Positions 1-8,561 of a DNA stretch of 20,863 bases are shown here, piece by piece; position 1 is the stretch's first letter; each line of letters opens with the position of its first letter. The position numbers and the translations under genes are program-made. Origin of the DNA: an uncultured Bacteroidales bacterium (GTDB lineage Bacteria; Bacteroidota; Bacteroidia; Bacteroidales; P3). The stretch covers positions 1-20,863 of the forward strand of contig CALCUN010000150.1 in assembly GCA_937906975.1 (NCBI GenBank), read 5' to 3'. Under the pieces are notes generated by a model. That model ran no database searches and was not told the DNA's origin. It saw only the letters and a program-made list of their open reading frames with translations.

Positions 1-848
1 AAATCGTTGGCTTTTTCAAAGGCTTTTACAACTTCCAAAACGGAATATCCTCTGCCTGTTCCAACGTTATATATCTCTAATCCGCAGTTCTTATTGATTG
101 CTTTTAAGGCACTTACGTGTGCTTTTGCCAAATCTACAACGTGAATGTAATCTCTTACGCCTGTGCCGTCTGCTGTGTTGTAATCGTTGCCGAATACATT
201 GAGTTTTTCTCGTTTTCCTATGGCTACCTGCGTGATATACGGCATAAGATTATTCGGAATGCCGTTCGGATTCTCGCCTATTCTGCCGCTTTTGTGTGCT
301 CCAATAGGGTTGAAATATCTAAGCAAGACTACATTCCACTCTTTATCTGCTTTTTGTATATCTGTAAGCACCTGCTCCAACATACTTTTGGTCCAACCGT
401 ACGGATTTGTGCAAACGCCTTTCGGACAGTTTTCTGTGATCGGCATTTCGGCAGGTTCTCCGTAAATTGTGGCTGATGAGGAGAATATTATGTTCTTACA
501 GTTATGTTTTTCAAGTATTTGCATCAAGACAAGTGTGCCGTTGATGTTGTTTTCGTAATAAAGCCAAGGTTTTTCAACGCTTTCTCCAACTGCTTTCAAA
601 CCTGCGAAATGTATGCATGCATCAAATTTATGTGCAGTCATTATCTTTTCAAGTCCTTCCTTGTCGCGAATATCTACTTCATAGAATGGAATTTGCTCTA
701 CTTTGCAAAGTTCTGCCACTCTTTTGAGCGATTCTTTCGATGAGTTACTCAAATTATCGACTACCACCGCACTATGCCCTGCCTGATAAAGTTCCACCAA
801 TGTATGCGAGCCTATAAATCCCGCTCCACCTGTTACTAAGATTTGCAT
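1..848 (-). CDS. galE: UDP-glucose 4-epimerase GalE (3' end cut by window edge)
   Basis: Interconverts UDP-glucose and UDP-galactose in the cytoplasm, supplying galactose precursors. The frame opens at ATG (846-848) and runs without a stop to the window edge, giving 282 codons; GalE is usually about 340, so roughly the last 60 residues lie outside. Visible are the N-terminal NAD-binding loop GGAGFIGS (residues 7-14), the catalytic Ser region SSSATIYGEP and the YGWTK form of YxxxK, then RYFNPIGAH and the substrate-region GVRDYIHVVDLA. All are GalE-specific, which makes the sugar specificity more certain than for a generic epimerase. It starts about 10 bases after the GT2 gene ends, so it is probably co-transcribed as a distal gene of the cluster. 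It is richer in G+C than its neighbours (29 of 60 bases at 421-480), which suits an older chromosomal gene flanking a variable cluster. Confidence 0.95.
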   Translation of the reverse strand, partial: MQILVTGGAGFIGSHTLVELYQAGHSAVVVDNLSNSSKESLKRVAELCKVEQIPFYEVDIRDKEGLEKIMTAHKFDACIHFAGLKAVGESVEKPWLYYENNINGTLVLMQILEKHNCKNIIFSSSATIYGEPAEMPITENCPKGVCTNPYGWTKSMLEQVLTDIQKADKEWNVVLLRYFNPIGAHKSGRIGENPNGIPNNLMPYITQVAIGKREKLNVFGNDYNTADGTGVRDYIHVVDLAKAHVSALKAINKNCGLEIYNVGTGRGYSVLEVVKAFEKAND

Positions 849-858
849 GATGGGTTAA

Positions 859-1773
859 TTAGTATCTAACTCTGTTTAATTTATAATAAACTTTTGGTGC
901 ATATAGATTTAACATCCTACCTATCCATACCATCAGGAGACGCATAGGTGATGTTCTGCGAATATATTTCAAATAATCTTTATTTGAATGTAATGGATGA
1001 TTAAAATATTTTTTTCTTTCGGACAAAGGTATACTTTTTATATAATCTTCTATCTCTTTTGGACTTTTATGATCATTATCACATCTACCACAGAAGTTTG
1101 CAGTCAGCAAAACCGGGATATGCTTTTTTCGTGCCATATTAGAGTAGTCGTAATCTGCTGCTCCATGTTGAAAGCCTTCATAAAAGATCCCAATCTTCCC
1201 CACCACATCTTTTGCAACTAAAAAAATATTTGCATTAGTCGTATCACACAACTGTGGCTTTCCAATAGGATTAAGTCTTATTGATTTGCCCAGGAAACGA
1301 TTTGTCCACACATTTCCTCCATATGTCATTTTTGTATGATCATTTTTTGATGTTGTTATACCTGAATAAACACCTGATTGTTTATAGTTATCTAAGCAAT
1401 ATTTATGAGTATCAAATAATTCGATAAATAAATTATCCAACAAATCAGTATCATCATTAAGCAACAGATAAAAATCCCATTCGCTGTGTTTTTTTAATGC
1501 TTCCTTCCATGCAAATCTCATACCTCCTGCCCAAAATAGATTTCCAGTACCTTGAAGAATGGTAATATCTTTGTCTGAGAAGTAGGTTTTGACTGCATCA
1601 CCTGTACCATCAGTACATCCATCATCAGTTAAATATACAAAGAGGTCTATTTTATCATCATTTTGCTTATTATATACATCAAGGACTTGATATAATGATG
1701 TCAAGCAACTTAATGTTTGATCCTTGCGATTAAAACAAGTTAAAATAACTGCTATTTTCATTATTCTATTCAT
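859..1773 (-). CDS. Family 2 glycosyltransferase (rhamnosyltransferase-like)
   Basis: A GT-A fold transferase of 304 residues, expected to add one sugar of the repeat unit on undecaprenyl-PP on the cytoplasmic side. The N-terminal strand MKIAVILTCFNR is followed by DDGCTDGT (residues 50-57), the nucleotide-binding acidic pair, and NDDTD (106-110), the DXD-type metal-binding motif. GNLFWAGGMRFAW (78-89) resembles the GNxG.AGG segment of WbbL-type rhamnosyltransferases, but donor and acceptor cannot be read from sequence. There are no membrane spans. Translation may start at M1 (1771-1773) or at M5, which aligns better with family N-termini; M1 lies one base after the stop of the upstream acyltransferase gene. 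One of only two glycosyltransferases in the window. Confidence 0.88.
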   Translation of the reverse strand: MNRIMKIAVILTCFNRKDQTLSCLTSLYQVLDVYNKQNDDKIDLFVYLTDDGCTDGTGDAVKTYFSDKDITILQGTGNLFWAGGMRFAWKEALKKHSEWDFYLLLNDDTDLLDNLFIELFDTHKYCLDNYKQSGVYSGITTSKNDHTKMTYGGNVWTNRFLGKSIRLNPIGKPQLCDTTNANIFLVAKDVVGKIGIFYEGFQHGAADYDYSNMARKKHIPVLLTANFCGRCDNDHKSPKEIEDYIKSIPLSERKKYFNHPLHSNKDYLKYIRRTSPMRLLMVWIGRMLNLYAPKVYYKLNRVRY

Positions 1774-1774
1774 T

Positions 1775-2401
1775 TCAAACTTTTAACGTTTTTACTACAC
1801 ATGCAGGATTACCACATACAACACTATACGATGGAACATCTTTAGAAACAACAGAGCCCGCACCAACAACAGAACCCTCGCCAATTGTAACACCTTTTAA
1901 TATAATACATCTAGCCCCAATAAATACATTATTTTTAATAACAATTGGAGATTTTTTTGTTTTCTCATTCTTATTAATCAATCTATCTTTCCAATTAATT
2001 GGATGGGAATCTGTATCGCTTATTAAACAACCTGAACCTATTAACACATTATCTCCTATTGTAATAGATGTTGTAGCACATAGTGTTGAACCAGATATTC
2101 CAACATTGTTTCCTATTATTATTTTACTTCCATGTGCTGCTATATTAAAAACACAAGGCTGTATCAAACCTATAGAATTAGATTTTATTTTATTATTACA
2201 TTTAAAATTGTCTCCTATTACTAATTTACCATTTTTGGTGCCTAATAAGAGACGATTAAAAAAATTATTTTTTATAATTTTTACCCCCCCCGAAAATTTA
2301 TTAGTGTAATTTATAGAAACTCCACTATATAGTTGATAATATAAAGAGGGAATAATTGTAAATAACAAGTTGTATATTAATTTTAAATACTTCTTCATCA
2401 T
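1775..2401 (-). CDS. Left-handed beta-helix (hexapeptide) O-acyltransferase
   Basis: A 208-residue acyltransferase of the hexapeptide-repeat family, most likely an acetyl-CoA-dependent O-acetyltransferase acting on the polysaccharide or its lipid-linked precursor. Repeats of the [IV]-G-x-x type run from about residue 60 to 190 (IGDN, IGNN, IGDN, IGSG, IKNN, IGAR, IGEG), with the usual catalytic His in SDTDSHPINW (H133). The C-terminal GNPACVVK is the standard closing turn. Residues 1-25 are hydrophobic and may touch the membrane. Codons 37-40 (TCG GGG GGG GTA) form a G8 tract; any single-base slip there would truncate the protein near residue 40, so expression may be phase variable. Locally very AT-rich (12 of 60 G+C at 2221-2280), suggesting horizontal acquisition. 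It lies between manC and the GT2 gene with gaps of 9 and 1 bases. Confidence 0.88.
   Translation of the reverse strand: MMKKYLKLIYNLLFTIIPSLYYQLYSGVSINYTNKFSGGVKIIKNNFFNRLLLGTKNGKLVIGDNFKCNNKIKSNSIGLIQPCVFNIAAHGSKIIIGNNVGISGSTLCATTSITIGDNVLIGSGCLISDTDSHPINWKDRLINKNEKTKKSPIVIKNNVFIGARCIILKGVTIGEGSVVGAGSVVSKDVPSYSVVCGNPACVVKTLKV
2284..2291 (-). repeat. G8 homopolymer (coding strand) in acyltransferase gene
   Basis: Eight consecutive C on the plus strand, read as G8 in the minus-strand acyltransferase gene across codons Ser37-Gly-Gly-Val40. The gene is in frame at G8. Such a tract is unexpected in DNA this AT-rich and is a plausible slipped-strand mispairing site. Confidence 0.85.
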
Positions 2402-2410
2402 GTTCTTTAT

Positions 2411-3448
2411 TTATGTATTAGCTTCATTAAACTCTTTTATACGTTGTTCTTCGCTACGTTTACATATTAGCAATTGTCCATTCTTTTCAGACACTATATA
2501 GCCATTTAATCCTTGTAATACAACTTTCTTTGCATCTTCCGTATGAACAACACAATCATTACATTCAAAAAATCTCACATTTCCTACAGAGGCATTTTCA
2601 TACTCGTCTTTCTGCAATTTATCATATAACGAAGCCCAATTACCTAAATCACTCCATCCAAAATCTGCTGGATGTGTAAAGACTTTATTTTCTTTTGATG
2701 CCGGTTCCATAACCGCAAAGTCAATGGAAATCTTTTCGCATTGTGGAAATATTTCTTTCACATTACCTGTTGTCATAATATTGTCCATATCTCCTGCAAT
2801 GTTTTGTTTGTATTTTGTAATAGATCGTACTATTGTATTTACATTCCATATAAATATACCTGCATTCCACAAGTAATTACCTTTGTCTAAATACGTCTGT
2901 GCAGTTTGTAAATCTGGTTTTTCTTTAAATTCTTTTACTTTACAAATTTTACCTTTTATATTATCGGAAGTTTCTACATAACCATAGCCTGTTTCTGGTC
3001 GTGAAGGTTTTATTCCAATAGTAACAATAGCATCTTTATCTGTCGTAAAATCAAGTGCATTGTTTATTACTCTACGAAATTCTTCAACATTCATTACAAC
3101 AGCATCGGCAGGCGTTACAACTACATTTGCATTTGGATTTTCTTTTCGTATGTTCCAACACGCCAATGCTATACAAGGTGCAGTATTACGAGCAGCCGGC
3201 TCTGCCAATATATGATTTTCTGGAATTGTTGGCAATTGCTTACGTACTATATCTACATAACTTTCATTTGTTACGATCCAAAAATTTTCATCATTACATA
3301 CGCCTTTGAATCTATCTACCGTAAGTTGTATCAGCGTTCTTCCACAACCAAGTATATCTATAAATTGCTTTGGATATTCGGGTGTACTCAATGGCCAAAA
3401 TCTACTGCCTACACCCCCCGCCATTATTACTACATGGGTATTGTTCAT
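2411..3448 (-). CDS. manC: Mannose-1-phosphate guanylyltransferase (short form)
   Basis: Makes GDP-D-mannose from GTP and mannose-1-phosphate, the first committed step to GDP-L-fucose via Gmd and Fcl nearby. The 345-residue protein carries the pyrophosphorylase signature MAGGVGSRFWPLS (9-21) followed by YPKQF, the EPAARNTAPCIAL segment, and the sugar-binding KEFKEKPD and LWNAGIFIW motifs. It ends at about 345 residues, so it lacks the C-terminal mannose-6-phosphate isomerase domain of the long ManC/AlgA form; the isomerase must be encoded elsewhere. The G6 run at 3414-3419 encodes the essential Gly-Gly-Val of the signature and is short enough to be ordinary. It starts 19 bases after fcl ends, consistent with one transcript. 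Confidence 0.95.
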   Translation of the reverse strand: MNNTHVVIMAGGVGSRFWPLSTPEYPKQFIDILGCGRTLIQLTVDRFKGVCNDENFWIVTNESYVDIVRKQLPTIPENHILAEPAARNTAPCIALACWNIRKENPNANVVVTPADAVVMNVEEFRRVINNALDFTTDKDAIVTIGIKPSRPETGYGYVETSDNIKGKICKVKEFKEKPDLQTAQTYLDKGNYLWNAGIFIWNVNTIVRSITKYKQNIAGDMDNIMTTGNVKEIFPQCEKISIDFAVMEPASKENKVFTHPADFGWSDLGNWASLYDKLQKDEYENASVGNVRFFECNDCVVHTEDAKKVVLQGLNGYIVSEKNGQLLICKRSEEQRIKEFNEANT

Positions 3449-3467
3449 AATTGTTGTTTTATCATTA

Positions 3468-4409
3468 TTATCTTTCTGCTCTCATTGGATTGTTAAGAAA
3501 ATCTGCATAACTTAAACGTATTCCATCTTCAAGTTCCACTTTATATTTCCAGCCAAGACTTTCTGCTTTACTTACATCTAATAATTTTCTAGGTGTTCCG
3601 TTCGGACGACTTGTATCCCATTTTATTTTACCTTCGTATCCTACTATCTTTGCAACTAACTCCGTCAAATCTTTTATACTTATCTCCTTTCCTGTTCCTG
3701 CATTAACAGTTTCATTTCCAGTGTAATTATTCATCAAAAACACACAAAGATTTGCCAAATCATCAACATATAAAAATTCTCTCAATGGGCTACCATCTCC
3801 CCAACAAGTTACTTCATTGAGCCCATTCTCTTTTGCTTCATGAAAACGACGTATCAACGCAGGTAATACATGAGAATGTTCAGGGTGATAATTGTCATTA
3901 GGACCATAAAGATTTGTCGGCATAAGACTTATAAAATCTGTACCATATTGAACATTCAAATATTCGCAATATTTCAAACCACTTATTTTTGCAAGAGCGT
4001 ATGCTTCATTAGTTTTTTCTAACTCTCCTGTAAGTAGATAACTTTCTTTTATTGGTTGTGGCGCCATACGAGGATAAATACAACTACTACCTAAGAATTC
4101 AAGTTTTTTACAACCATTACGCCATGCAGCATTAATGACATTCATTTCCAAAATCATATTGTCGTACATAAAATCTGCCAATGACGACTGATTTGCAACA
4201 ATACCACCTACTTTTGCCGCTGCAAAAAAAACATACTCTGGTTTTTCAGTTTCAAAGAAATCATTTACCGCTTGTTGATTACACAAATCTAATTCCTTAT
4301 GTGTACGAGTTATTATATCATTATATCCTTGACGTTGTAATTCTCTAACTATAGCCGAGCCAACCATTCCTTGATGACCTGCAACATATATTTTACTATT
4401 CTTTTCCAT
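3468..4409 (-). CDS. fcl: GDP-L-fucose synthase (epimerase/reductase)
   Basis: Converts GDP-4-keto-6-deoxy-mannose to GDP-L-fucose with NADPH. This is a 313-residue extended SDR with the family-specific nucleotide loop GHQGMVGSAI (11-20), in which His replaces the usual second Gly region, the AAAKVGGI segment (63-70), and the catalytic GSSCIYP (107-113) with YxxxK as YALAK (Y137, K141). C110 in GSSC corresponds to the conserved active-site Cys of the family. NLYGPNDNY and REFLYVDDLA are also typical. The length matches characterised Fcl proteins. The partner dehydratase Gmd lies three genes upstream, with an apparent fucose-import module between them, which is not the usual adjacent gmd-fcl order. 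Confidence 0.96.
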   Translation of the reverse strand: MEKNSKIYVAGHQGMVGSAIVRELQRQGYNDIITRTHKELDLCNQQAVNDFFETEKPEYVFFAAAKVGGIVANQSSLADFMYDNMILEMNVINAAWRNGCKKLEFLGSSCIYPRMAPQPIKESYLLTGELEKTNEAYALAKISGLKYCEYLNVQYGTDFISLMPTNLYGPNDNYHPEHSHVLPALIRRFHEAKENGLNEVTCWGDGSPLREFLYVDDLANLCVFLMNNYTGNETVNAGTGKEISIKDLTELVAKIVGYEGKIKWDTSRPNGTPRKLLDVSKAESLGWKYKVELEDGIRLSYADFLNNPMRAER

Positions 4410-4421
4410 AATAAATTCTAT

Positions 4422-4745
4422 TTAAAATATTCTTTCCATTATTTGCCATTTCTCATCACTACGAGCATCTGCTCTACAACCTTGGAATTGCGACACGTAA
4501 GCTTCCCATTCTGCTTGTCGAGGCAATTTTGACAATAATGCCATATCACGCTCCCAATCAAAATCATCTACTGTATCACATATCATAAATAGAATATTTC
4601 CTTTACAATAAATCTGCATATCAAGTATTCCTACTCTACGTTGTCCTTCTATAATTTCTGGCCATACATTAGTATGTACTTCTACATACTTAGAAATCAT
4701 CTCCTCATCATTAACAAGTTGAAGTGTTTGGCAATATCGTTTCAT
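4422..4745 (-). CDS. L-rhamnose/L-fucose mutarotase family protein (COG3254)
   Basis: A 107-residue single-domain protein of the L-rhamnose mutarotase (DUF718) family, which interconverts alpha and beta anomers of a deoxyhexose. Family residues visible are Y20, H24 and the WPE triplet (28-30) of the segment HTNVWPEI, then a Trp-rich C-terminal part with the W-E-x-Y pattern (80-83). Family members are about 100-110 residues, so it is complete. Its ATG overlaps the stop of the fucP-like gene by 4 bases, implying translational coupling. That context favours L-fucose as substrate, presenting the right anomer of imported sugar to the kinase. It is not related to FucU, the RbsD-type fucose mutarotase. 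Substrate choice is inference; rhamnose cannot be excluded from sequence. Confidence 0.82.
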   Translation of the reverse strand: MKRYCQTLQLVNDEEMISKYVEVHTNVWPEIIEGQRRVGILDMQIYCKGNILFMICDTVDDFDWERDMALLSKLPRQAEWEAYVSQFQGCRADARSDEKWQIMERIF

Positions 4746-6037
4746 ATTCTATTTCTACTAATATTTAAAGAGTATATCATAATTACAACGAACGAAAGCA
4801 ATGGAATAATAAAACTAATATTTATTGAAGACATTCCAAGCAATCTATTTCCATCTATTATAACTGCTTGTAAAGGTGGCAATAAACTTCCTCCTAAAAT
4901 TGCCATTATAAGTCCTGCTGCTCCTAATTTCGCATCATCACCTACATCATTGAGTGCTATTCCGTATATAGTTGGAAACATTAAACTCATACACGCTGAA
5001 ACTGCAACTAAACTATATAATCCCAAACGGCCTCCAACAAAAATAACACCTAACATTAAACAAATAGCAAGACATGAAAATAAAGTCAGTAATTTTGAAG
5101 CCTTAATATATTTCATCAGCCACGTACAAATAAACCTACTTACACAAAAAGCAATCATTGCAATTATATTGTACTTTTGAGAAGTAACCTCTGCATCAAG
5201 TTCAGACATTCCCTCTTTCATAAAGACAGAAGTACCATATTGTATTATAAATGTCCAACACATTATCTGGACTCCTACATAAAAGAATTGAGTTACAACT
5301 CCATACCTATAACGTTTATTAGACCACAACCTTTTTACTATTTTAGTAATACTTTCAGAAACATTTTCTTTGGTATCACGAGATTTTGGTAAAAACACCG
5401 CGAATAAAACAAACATAACAATTAACACAATACCTATTACTATATATGGAGCAGATAACACTGATAAATCAGCTTCTTTTATCATCTCAAATTGAGATTC
5501 ACTAAGTATCGCTCGTTCACTTGTACTTAAAGGATTTAATTTATTTTGTATAAAATTCATTGCAACATACATACCCAAAAGAGAGCCTATTGGGTTAAAT
5601 GCTTGTGCAAGATTTAATCGTCTTGTAGCATTTTCTGAATTTCCCATAGACAATATGTAAGGATTTGCCGATGTCTCCAAAAACGATAATCCACAAGTGA
5701 GTATAAAATAAGATAAGAGGAAAGGATAATAACTGCCAATCAATTGAGCAGGTAAAAACATCAATGATCCTACTGCATATAACCCCAAACCCACTAAAAG
5801 CCCCACTTTATAACTAAATTTACGTATAAACAATGCTGCTGGTAATGCCATACAAAAATAACCTCCATAGAATGCAACTTGCACTAACGTTCCATCAGTA
5901 ACACTCATTCTAAATATTTTAGAAAAAGCCTTTACCATTGGATTTGTTATATCATTAGCAAATCCCCACAAAGCAAAGCAAATTGTTACAAGTACAAAAG
6001 CTAATAAATACTTCTTTTCTATTGTTTTTGATTTCAT
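4742..6037 (-). CDS. fucP: L-fucose:H+ symporter, major facilitator superfamily
   Basis: An inner-membrane transporter of 431 residues with about 12 hydrophobic segments, close to E. coli FucP in length. GFANDITNPMVKAFSKIF (25-42) follows TM1 and is characteristic of Bacteroidetes FucP. LSFLETSANPYIL (118-130) holds the Glu (E121) matching the essential acidic residue of FucP, and Asn125. No fucose isomerase, fuculokinase or aldolase gene is nearby, so this copy appears to serve anabolism: bringing L-fucose in for activation and incorporation into surface glycan rather than for growth. It sits between the mutarotase (4-base overlap) and the NTase-kinase fusion (5-base gap), a tight three-gene unit. 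Exact sugar specificity is inferred from family and context. Confidence 0.88.
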   Translation of the reverse strand: MKSKTIEKKYLLAFVLVTICFALWGFANDITNPMVKAFSKIFRMSVTDGTLVQVAFYGGYFCMALPAALFIRKFSYKVGLLVGLGLYAVGSLMFLPAQLIGSYYPFLLSYFILTCGLSFLETSANPYILSMGNSENATRRLNLAQAFNPIGSLLGMYVAMNFIQNKLNPLSTSERAILSESQFEMIKEADLSVLSAPYIVIGIVLIVMFVLFAVFLPKSRDTKENVSESITKIVKRLWSNKRYRYGVVTQFFYVGVQIMCWTFIIQYGTSVFMKEGMSELDAEVTSQKYNIIAMIAFCVSRFICTWLMKYIKASKLLTLFSCLAICLMLGVIFVGGRLGLYSLVAVSACMSLMFPTIYGIALNDVGDDAKLGAAGLIMAILGGSLLPPLQAVIIDGNRLLGMSSINISFIIPLLSFVVIMIYSLNISRNRI

Positions 6038-6042
6038 TTCTA

Positions 6043-7209
6043 TTACGAATTATTGCGACGTATTTTCAACACTATTGCTTCTGGATATTTATCTACAAAT
6101 TTCATTGCATCTTCTACAACACAAGCCAAATATCCACCACCACCTGCACCTGGCATTTTATAAGCCATTACTACATCCTTATATTTGTCAATATAGCTTT
6201 GTACACTTCCTTGAATCATAGCAGGGAACATGGCTATTTGAGCATTAAAACTATCTTGATATGATTGAGCGAACCCTTTCAAATCCAATGTATGAATAGA
6301 CTTCCAACAACGAACAGCAGCATCTGCCAAAGCAGCAACCTTTTCTCTCGTAATATTACTTCCTTCTACTACTGAACAATCAACACAACGAGGTTCCATA
6401 GGGATCATTATCAAATGCTGTTCTAACCATGATAGGATAGATTCTTCATTACAAGTTTCAATAGTCTCGGGCCAAAATTTACTATCATAATAATGTCTCG
6501 ATAAACCAGGAACACATATACCAATAGCATCTTGTGCTCCACTAACTATACCGTCACAACGTTCTGGATTATTCTCATAGCAAAAAATCAAGCGTGCTAA
6601 TGTTTCTGGGTTCATATCTGGCAATTGATTCGGCCATATACTACGAATAACATTACGCGTAGATGTACTAAGTCCACAACGTTCTCTTATTTCAAAAGTT
6701 GGTTCCAACGATATTGTTATTGCCCACCCTGGAAAATATTTACTTACATAAGGTTGATCTATCCATGTACCAGCAATATCTAATCTTGTCGGTATTTTAC
6801 AAAAAGTTTTCTTTAAATCAGTGCTACTACGAGCTTCCAATCCTTTATATGGTGTACGATCAAGAACAATATATTCTATACCACATTCTTTACAAAGTTT
6901 GCGTTTACTTTCGCTGTCTCCATCGCTATTCACAACCAAAATATCAGGTTTAACTATATCAAGCGTAGGTATAAAATCTAATATTCCACTACCTGCATTA
7001 ATATATGCCTCTTTTACATAGCGAATACTCTTAACCATAAAAAGACGTTCTTCCTCGCTATATGTAGTATTATGATGTTTATAGTTCAATATTGTTTTAT
7101 CACTACCTATACCCACATATAGTTCACCATATTCTGCTGCTTGTCTAAAAAATTCTATATGCCCAGAATGCAACAAATCATAACAACCACTAACAAAAAC
7201 TTTTTTCAT
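6043..7209 (-). CDS. Fusion: HxGH nucleotidyltransferase + GHMP sugar kinase (putative fucose activation enzyme)
   Basis: A 388-residue two-domain protein. Residues 1-135 are a cytidylyltransferase-like Rossmann domain: SGCYDLLHSGH (7-17) contains the HxGH motif, SDGDSESK (95-102) follows, and RSST (127-130) corresponds to the second nucleotide-binding motif. Residues 137-388 are a GHMP kinase: PTRLDIAGTWID (140-151) is motif 1, SGAQDAIG (223-230) stands where the phosphate-binding motif 2 is expected but lacks its usual Gly-Leu-Ser-Ser form, and MPGAGGGGY (352-360) is motif 3. The kinase part would phosphorylate a free sugar at C1 and the other domain would add a nucleotide. Next to FucP and a mutarotase, L-fucose is the likeliest substrate. 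It is unrelated in layout to Fkp (about 950 residues, kinase at the C-terminus with a different pyrophosphorylase). HxGH enzymes normally use CTP or ATP, so the nucleotide made is uncertain. Domain calls are firm, substrate is inference. Confidence 0.8.
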   Translation of the reverse strand: MKKVFVSGCYDLLHSGHIEFFRQAAEYGELYVGIGSDKTILNYKHHNTTYSEEERLFMVKSIRYVKEAYINAGSGILDFIPTLDIVKPDILVVNSDGDSESKRKLCKECGIEYIVLDRTPYKGLEARSSTDLKKTFCKIPTRLDIAGTWIDQPYVSKYFPGWAITISLEPTFEIRERCGLSTSTRNVIRSIWPNQLPDMNPETLARLIFCYENNPERCDGIVSGAQDAIGICVPGLSRHYYDSKFWPETIETCNEESILSWLEQHLIMIPMEPRCVDCSVVEGSNITREKVAALADAAVRCWKSIHTLDLKGFAQSYQDSFNAQIAMFPAMIQGSVQSYIDKYKDVVMAYKMPGAGGGGYLACVVEDAMKFVDKYPEAIVLKIRRNNS

Positions 7210-7231
7210 ATAAGTGTTAATGAAATAATTA

Positions 7232-8335
7232 CTACTTCACAATACCTTTTTCTAAATATTCTGCAAGATTCATACGTACTTTTGCCGCTGCACCTTCTGA
7301 AGCAATCTTTGCCATATCATGCTCTACCATTATCTTAACAAGTTCTTCAAAAGTTGTTTTAGCAGGATTCCAACCTAATTTAGCCCTTGCTTTAGTTGGA
7401 TCTCCCCACAAATTAACAACATCTGTAGGACGATAAAAATCTTCTGATACAGCAACAAGAGTTTTACCAATAAGATGCTCCGGTCCAGAAACACATATTC
7501 CTTTTTCCTCCATATCTTCACCTTCAAACTTCAATTCAATTCCTGCATATTTAAAAGCTAAATAAGTAAAGTCTCTCACAGAGTGTTGAACACCAGTTGC
7601 TATAACAAAATCTTCAGGTTTATCATTTTGAAGAATCAACCACATACATTCCACATAATCTTTTGCATACCCCCAATCTCTTAATGAAGAAAGGTTTCCT
7701 AAATACAAACAATCTTGCAAACCTTGTGCAATACGTGCAGCAGCAAGAGTGATTTTTCGTGTTACGAACGTTTCCCCTCTACGTTCAGACTCATGATTAA
7801 ATAATATTCCTGAGCAACAGAACATATTATATGCCTCACGATATTCCTTTACTATCCAATATCCATATAATTTTGCTACTGCATATGGTGAATATGGGTG
7901 AAATGGAGTATTTTCATTTTGAGGTACTTCTTCCACTTTACCATAAAGTTCAGATGTAGAAGCCTGATATATGCGACATGTATTCTCTAATCCGCAAGCT
8001 CGCACTGCCTCCAATACTCTAAGAACTCCCGTTGCATCAATATCAGCTGTAAATTCAGGAGAATCAAAACTAACCTGAACATGACTTTGTGCTGCAAGAT
8101 TATATATTTCATAAGGTTTTACCATTCCTATAACCTTTACCAACGACATAGAATCTCCCAAATCACCATAATGAAGATGAAAGTGTGGATGCCCCTCAAG
8201 ATGAGCAATACGCTCACGATAATCCACCGAACTACGACGTATTATACCATGAACATCATATCCTTTTTCTATTAAAAATTCGCTCAAATAACTACCATCT
8301 TGACCGGTAACTCCTGTAATAAGTGCTTTTTTCAT
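7232..8335 (-). CDS. gmd: GDP-mannose 4,6-dehydratase
   Basis: Dehydrates GDP-D-mannose to GDP-4-keto-6-deoxy-D-mannose, the substrate of Fcl in this cluster. The 367-residue extended SDR shows [11 protein letters not shown] (7-17), IIRRSS (31-36) for NADP binding, the catalytic triad region ASTSELYG (T127, S128, E129) and YAVAK (Y151, K155). [15 protein letters not shown] and [10 protein letters not shown] are also Gmd-specific. Length is as expected. It is the first gene after the 369-base non-coding gap, so if an internal promoter exists there, Gmd would head a separate fucose transcript. Its stop lies 22 bases before the start of the NTase-kinase fusion. Confidence 0.97.
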   Translation of the reverse strand: MKKALITGVTGQDGSYLSEFLIEKGYDVHGIIRRSSVDYRERIAHLEGHPHFHLHYGDLGDSMSLVKVIGMVKPYEIYNLAAQSHVQVSFDSPEFTADIDATGVLRVLEAVRACGLENTCRIYQASTSELYGKVEEVPQNENTPFHPYSPYAVAKLYGYWIVKEYREAYNMFCCSGILFNHESERRGETFVTRKITLAAARIAQGLQDCLYLGNLSSLRDWGYAKDYVECMWLILQNDKPEDFVIATGVQHSVRDFTYLAFKYAGIELKFEGEDMEEKGICVSGPEHLIGKTLVAVSEDFYRPTDVVNLWGDPTKARAKLGWNPAKTTFEELVKIMVEHDMAKIASEGAAAKVRMNLAEYLEKGIVK

Positions 8336-8425
8336 AATATATTAATTTTAGTCTATTAAATATGTATTTAACATCAAATACATTAGAATCATTTTTAAAT
8401 TACTATAATAAATCTATCAGTAATT

Positions 8426-8444
8426 AAAAAATAAGAAGACTTAT
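8426..8444 (-). terminator. Weak terminator-like hairpin
   Basis: Read on the minus strand, a 5-bp stem ATAAG/CTTAT with a 4-base TCTT loop is followed directly by a run of T (plus-strand A at 8426-8430). The stem is short and AT-rich, so it is at best a weak intrinsic terminator for transcripts coming from the GT4 gene, and could be chance in this composition. Confidence 0.2.
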
Positions 8445-8526
8445 CACTAGCAAATAAACACGACTAATAATAACGTTTTTTCTCCATTAATTTAAATAGA
8501 TTTATATTTGTATATGATTTCTATCC

Positions 8527-8561
8527 TATAGATATAACTATAAATAGGGTTCCTATCTATA
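8527..8561. repeat. 8-bp inverted repeat with nested dyad in intergenic region
   Basis: TATAGATA (8527-8534) and TATCTATA (8554-8561) are perfect inverted copies separated by 19 bases. Inside the spacer, ATAGG (8544-8548) and CCTAT (8552-8556) form a competing smaller dyad that shares bases with the right arm. It could be an operator or an RNA structure, but in AT-rich DNA an 8-bp match is not decisive. Confidence 0.35.

Noticed and set aside
3414..3419. G6 run in manC
   Set aside because: It encodes the essential Gly-Gly-Val of the nucleotidyltransferase signature and is only six long, so I did not count it as a switch.
4641..5180. Plus-strand open frame over the mutarotase/fucP junction
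   Set aside because: Antisense shadow of strongly conserved genes, no domain and no room for a separate function.
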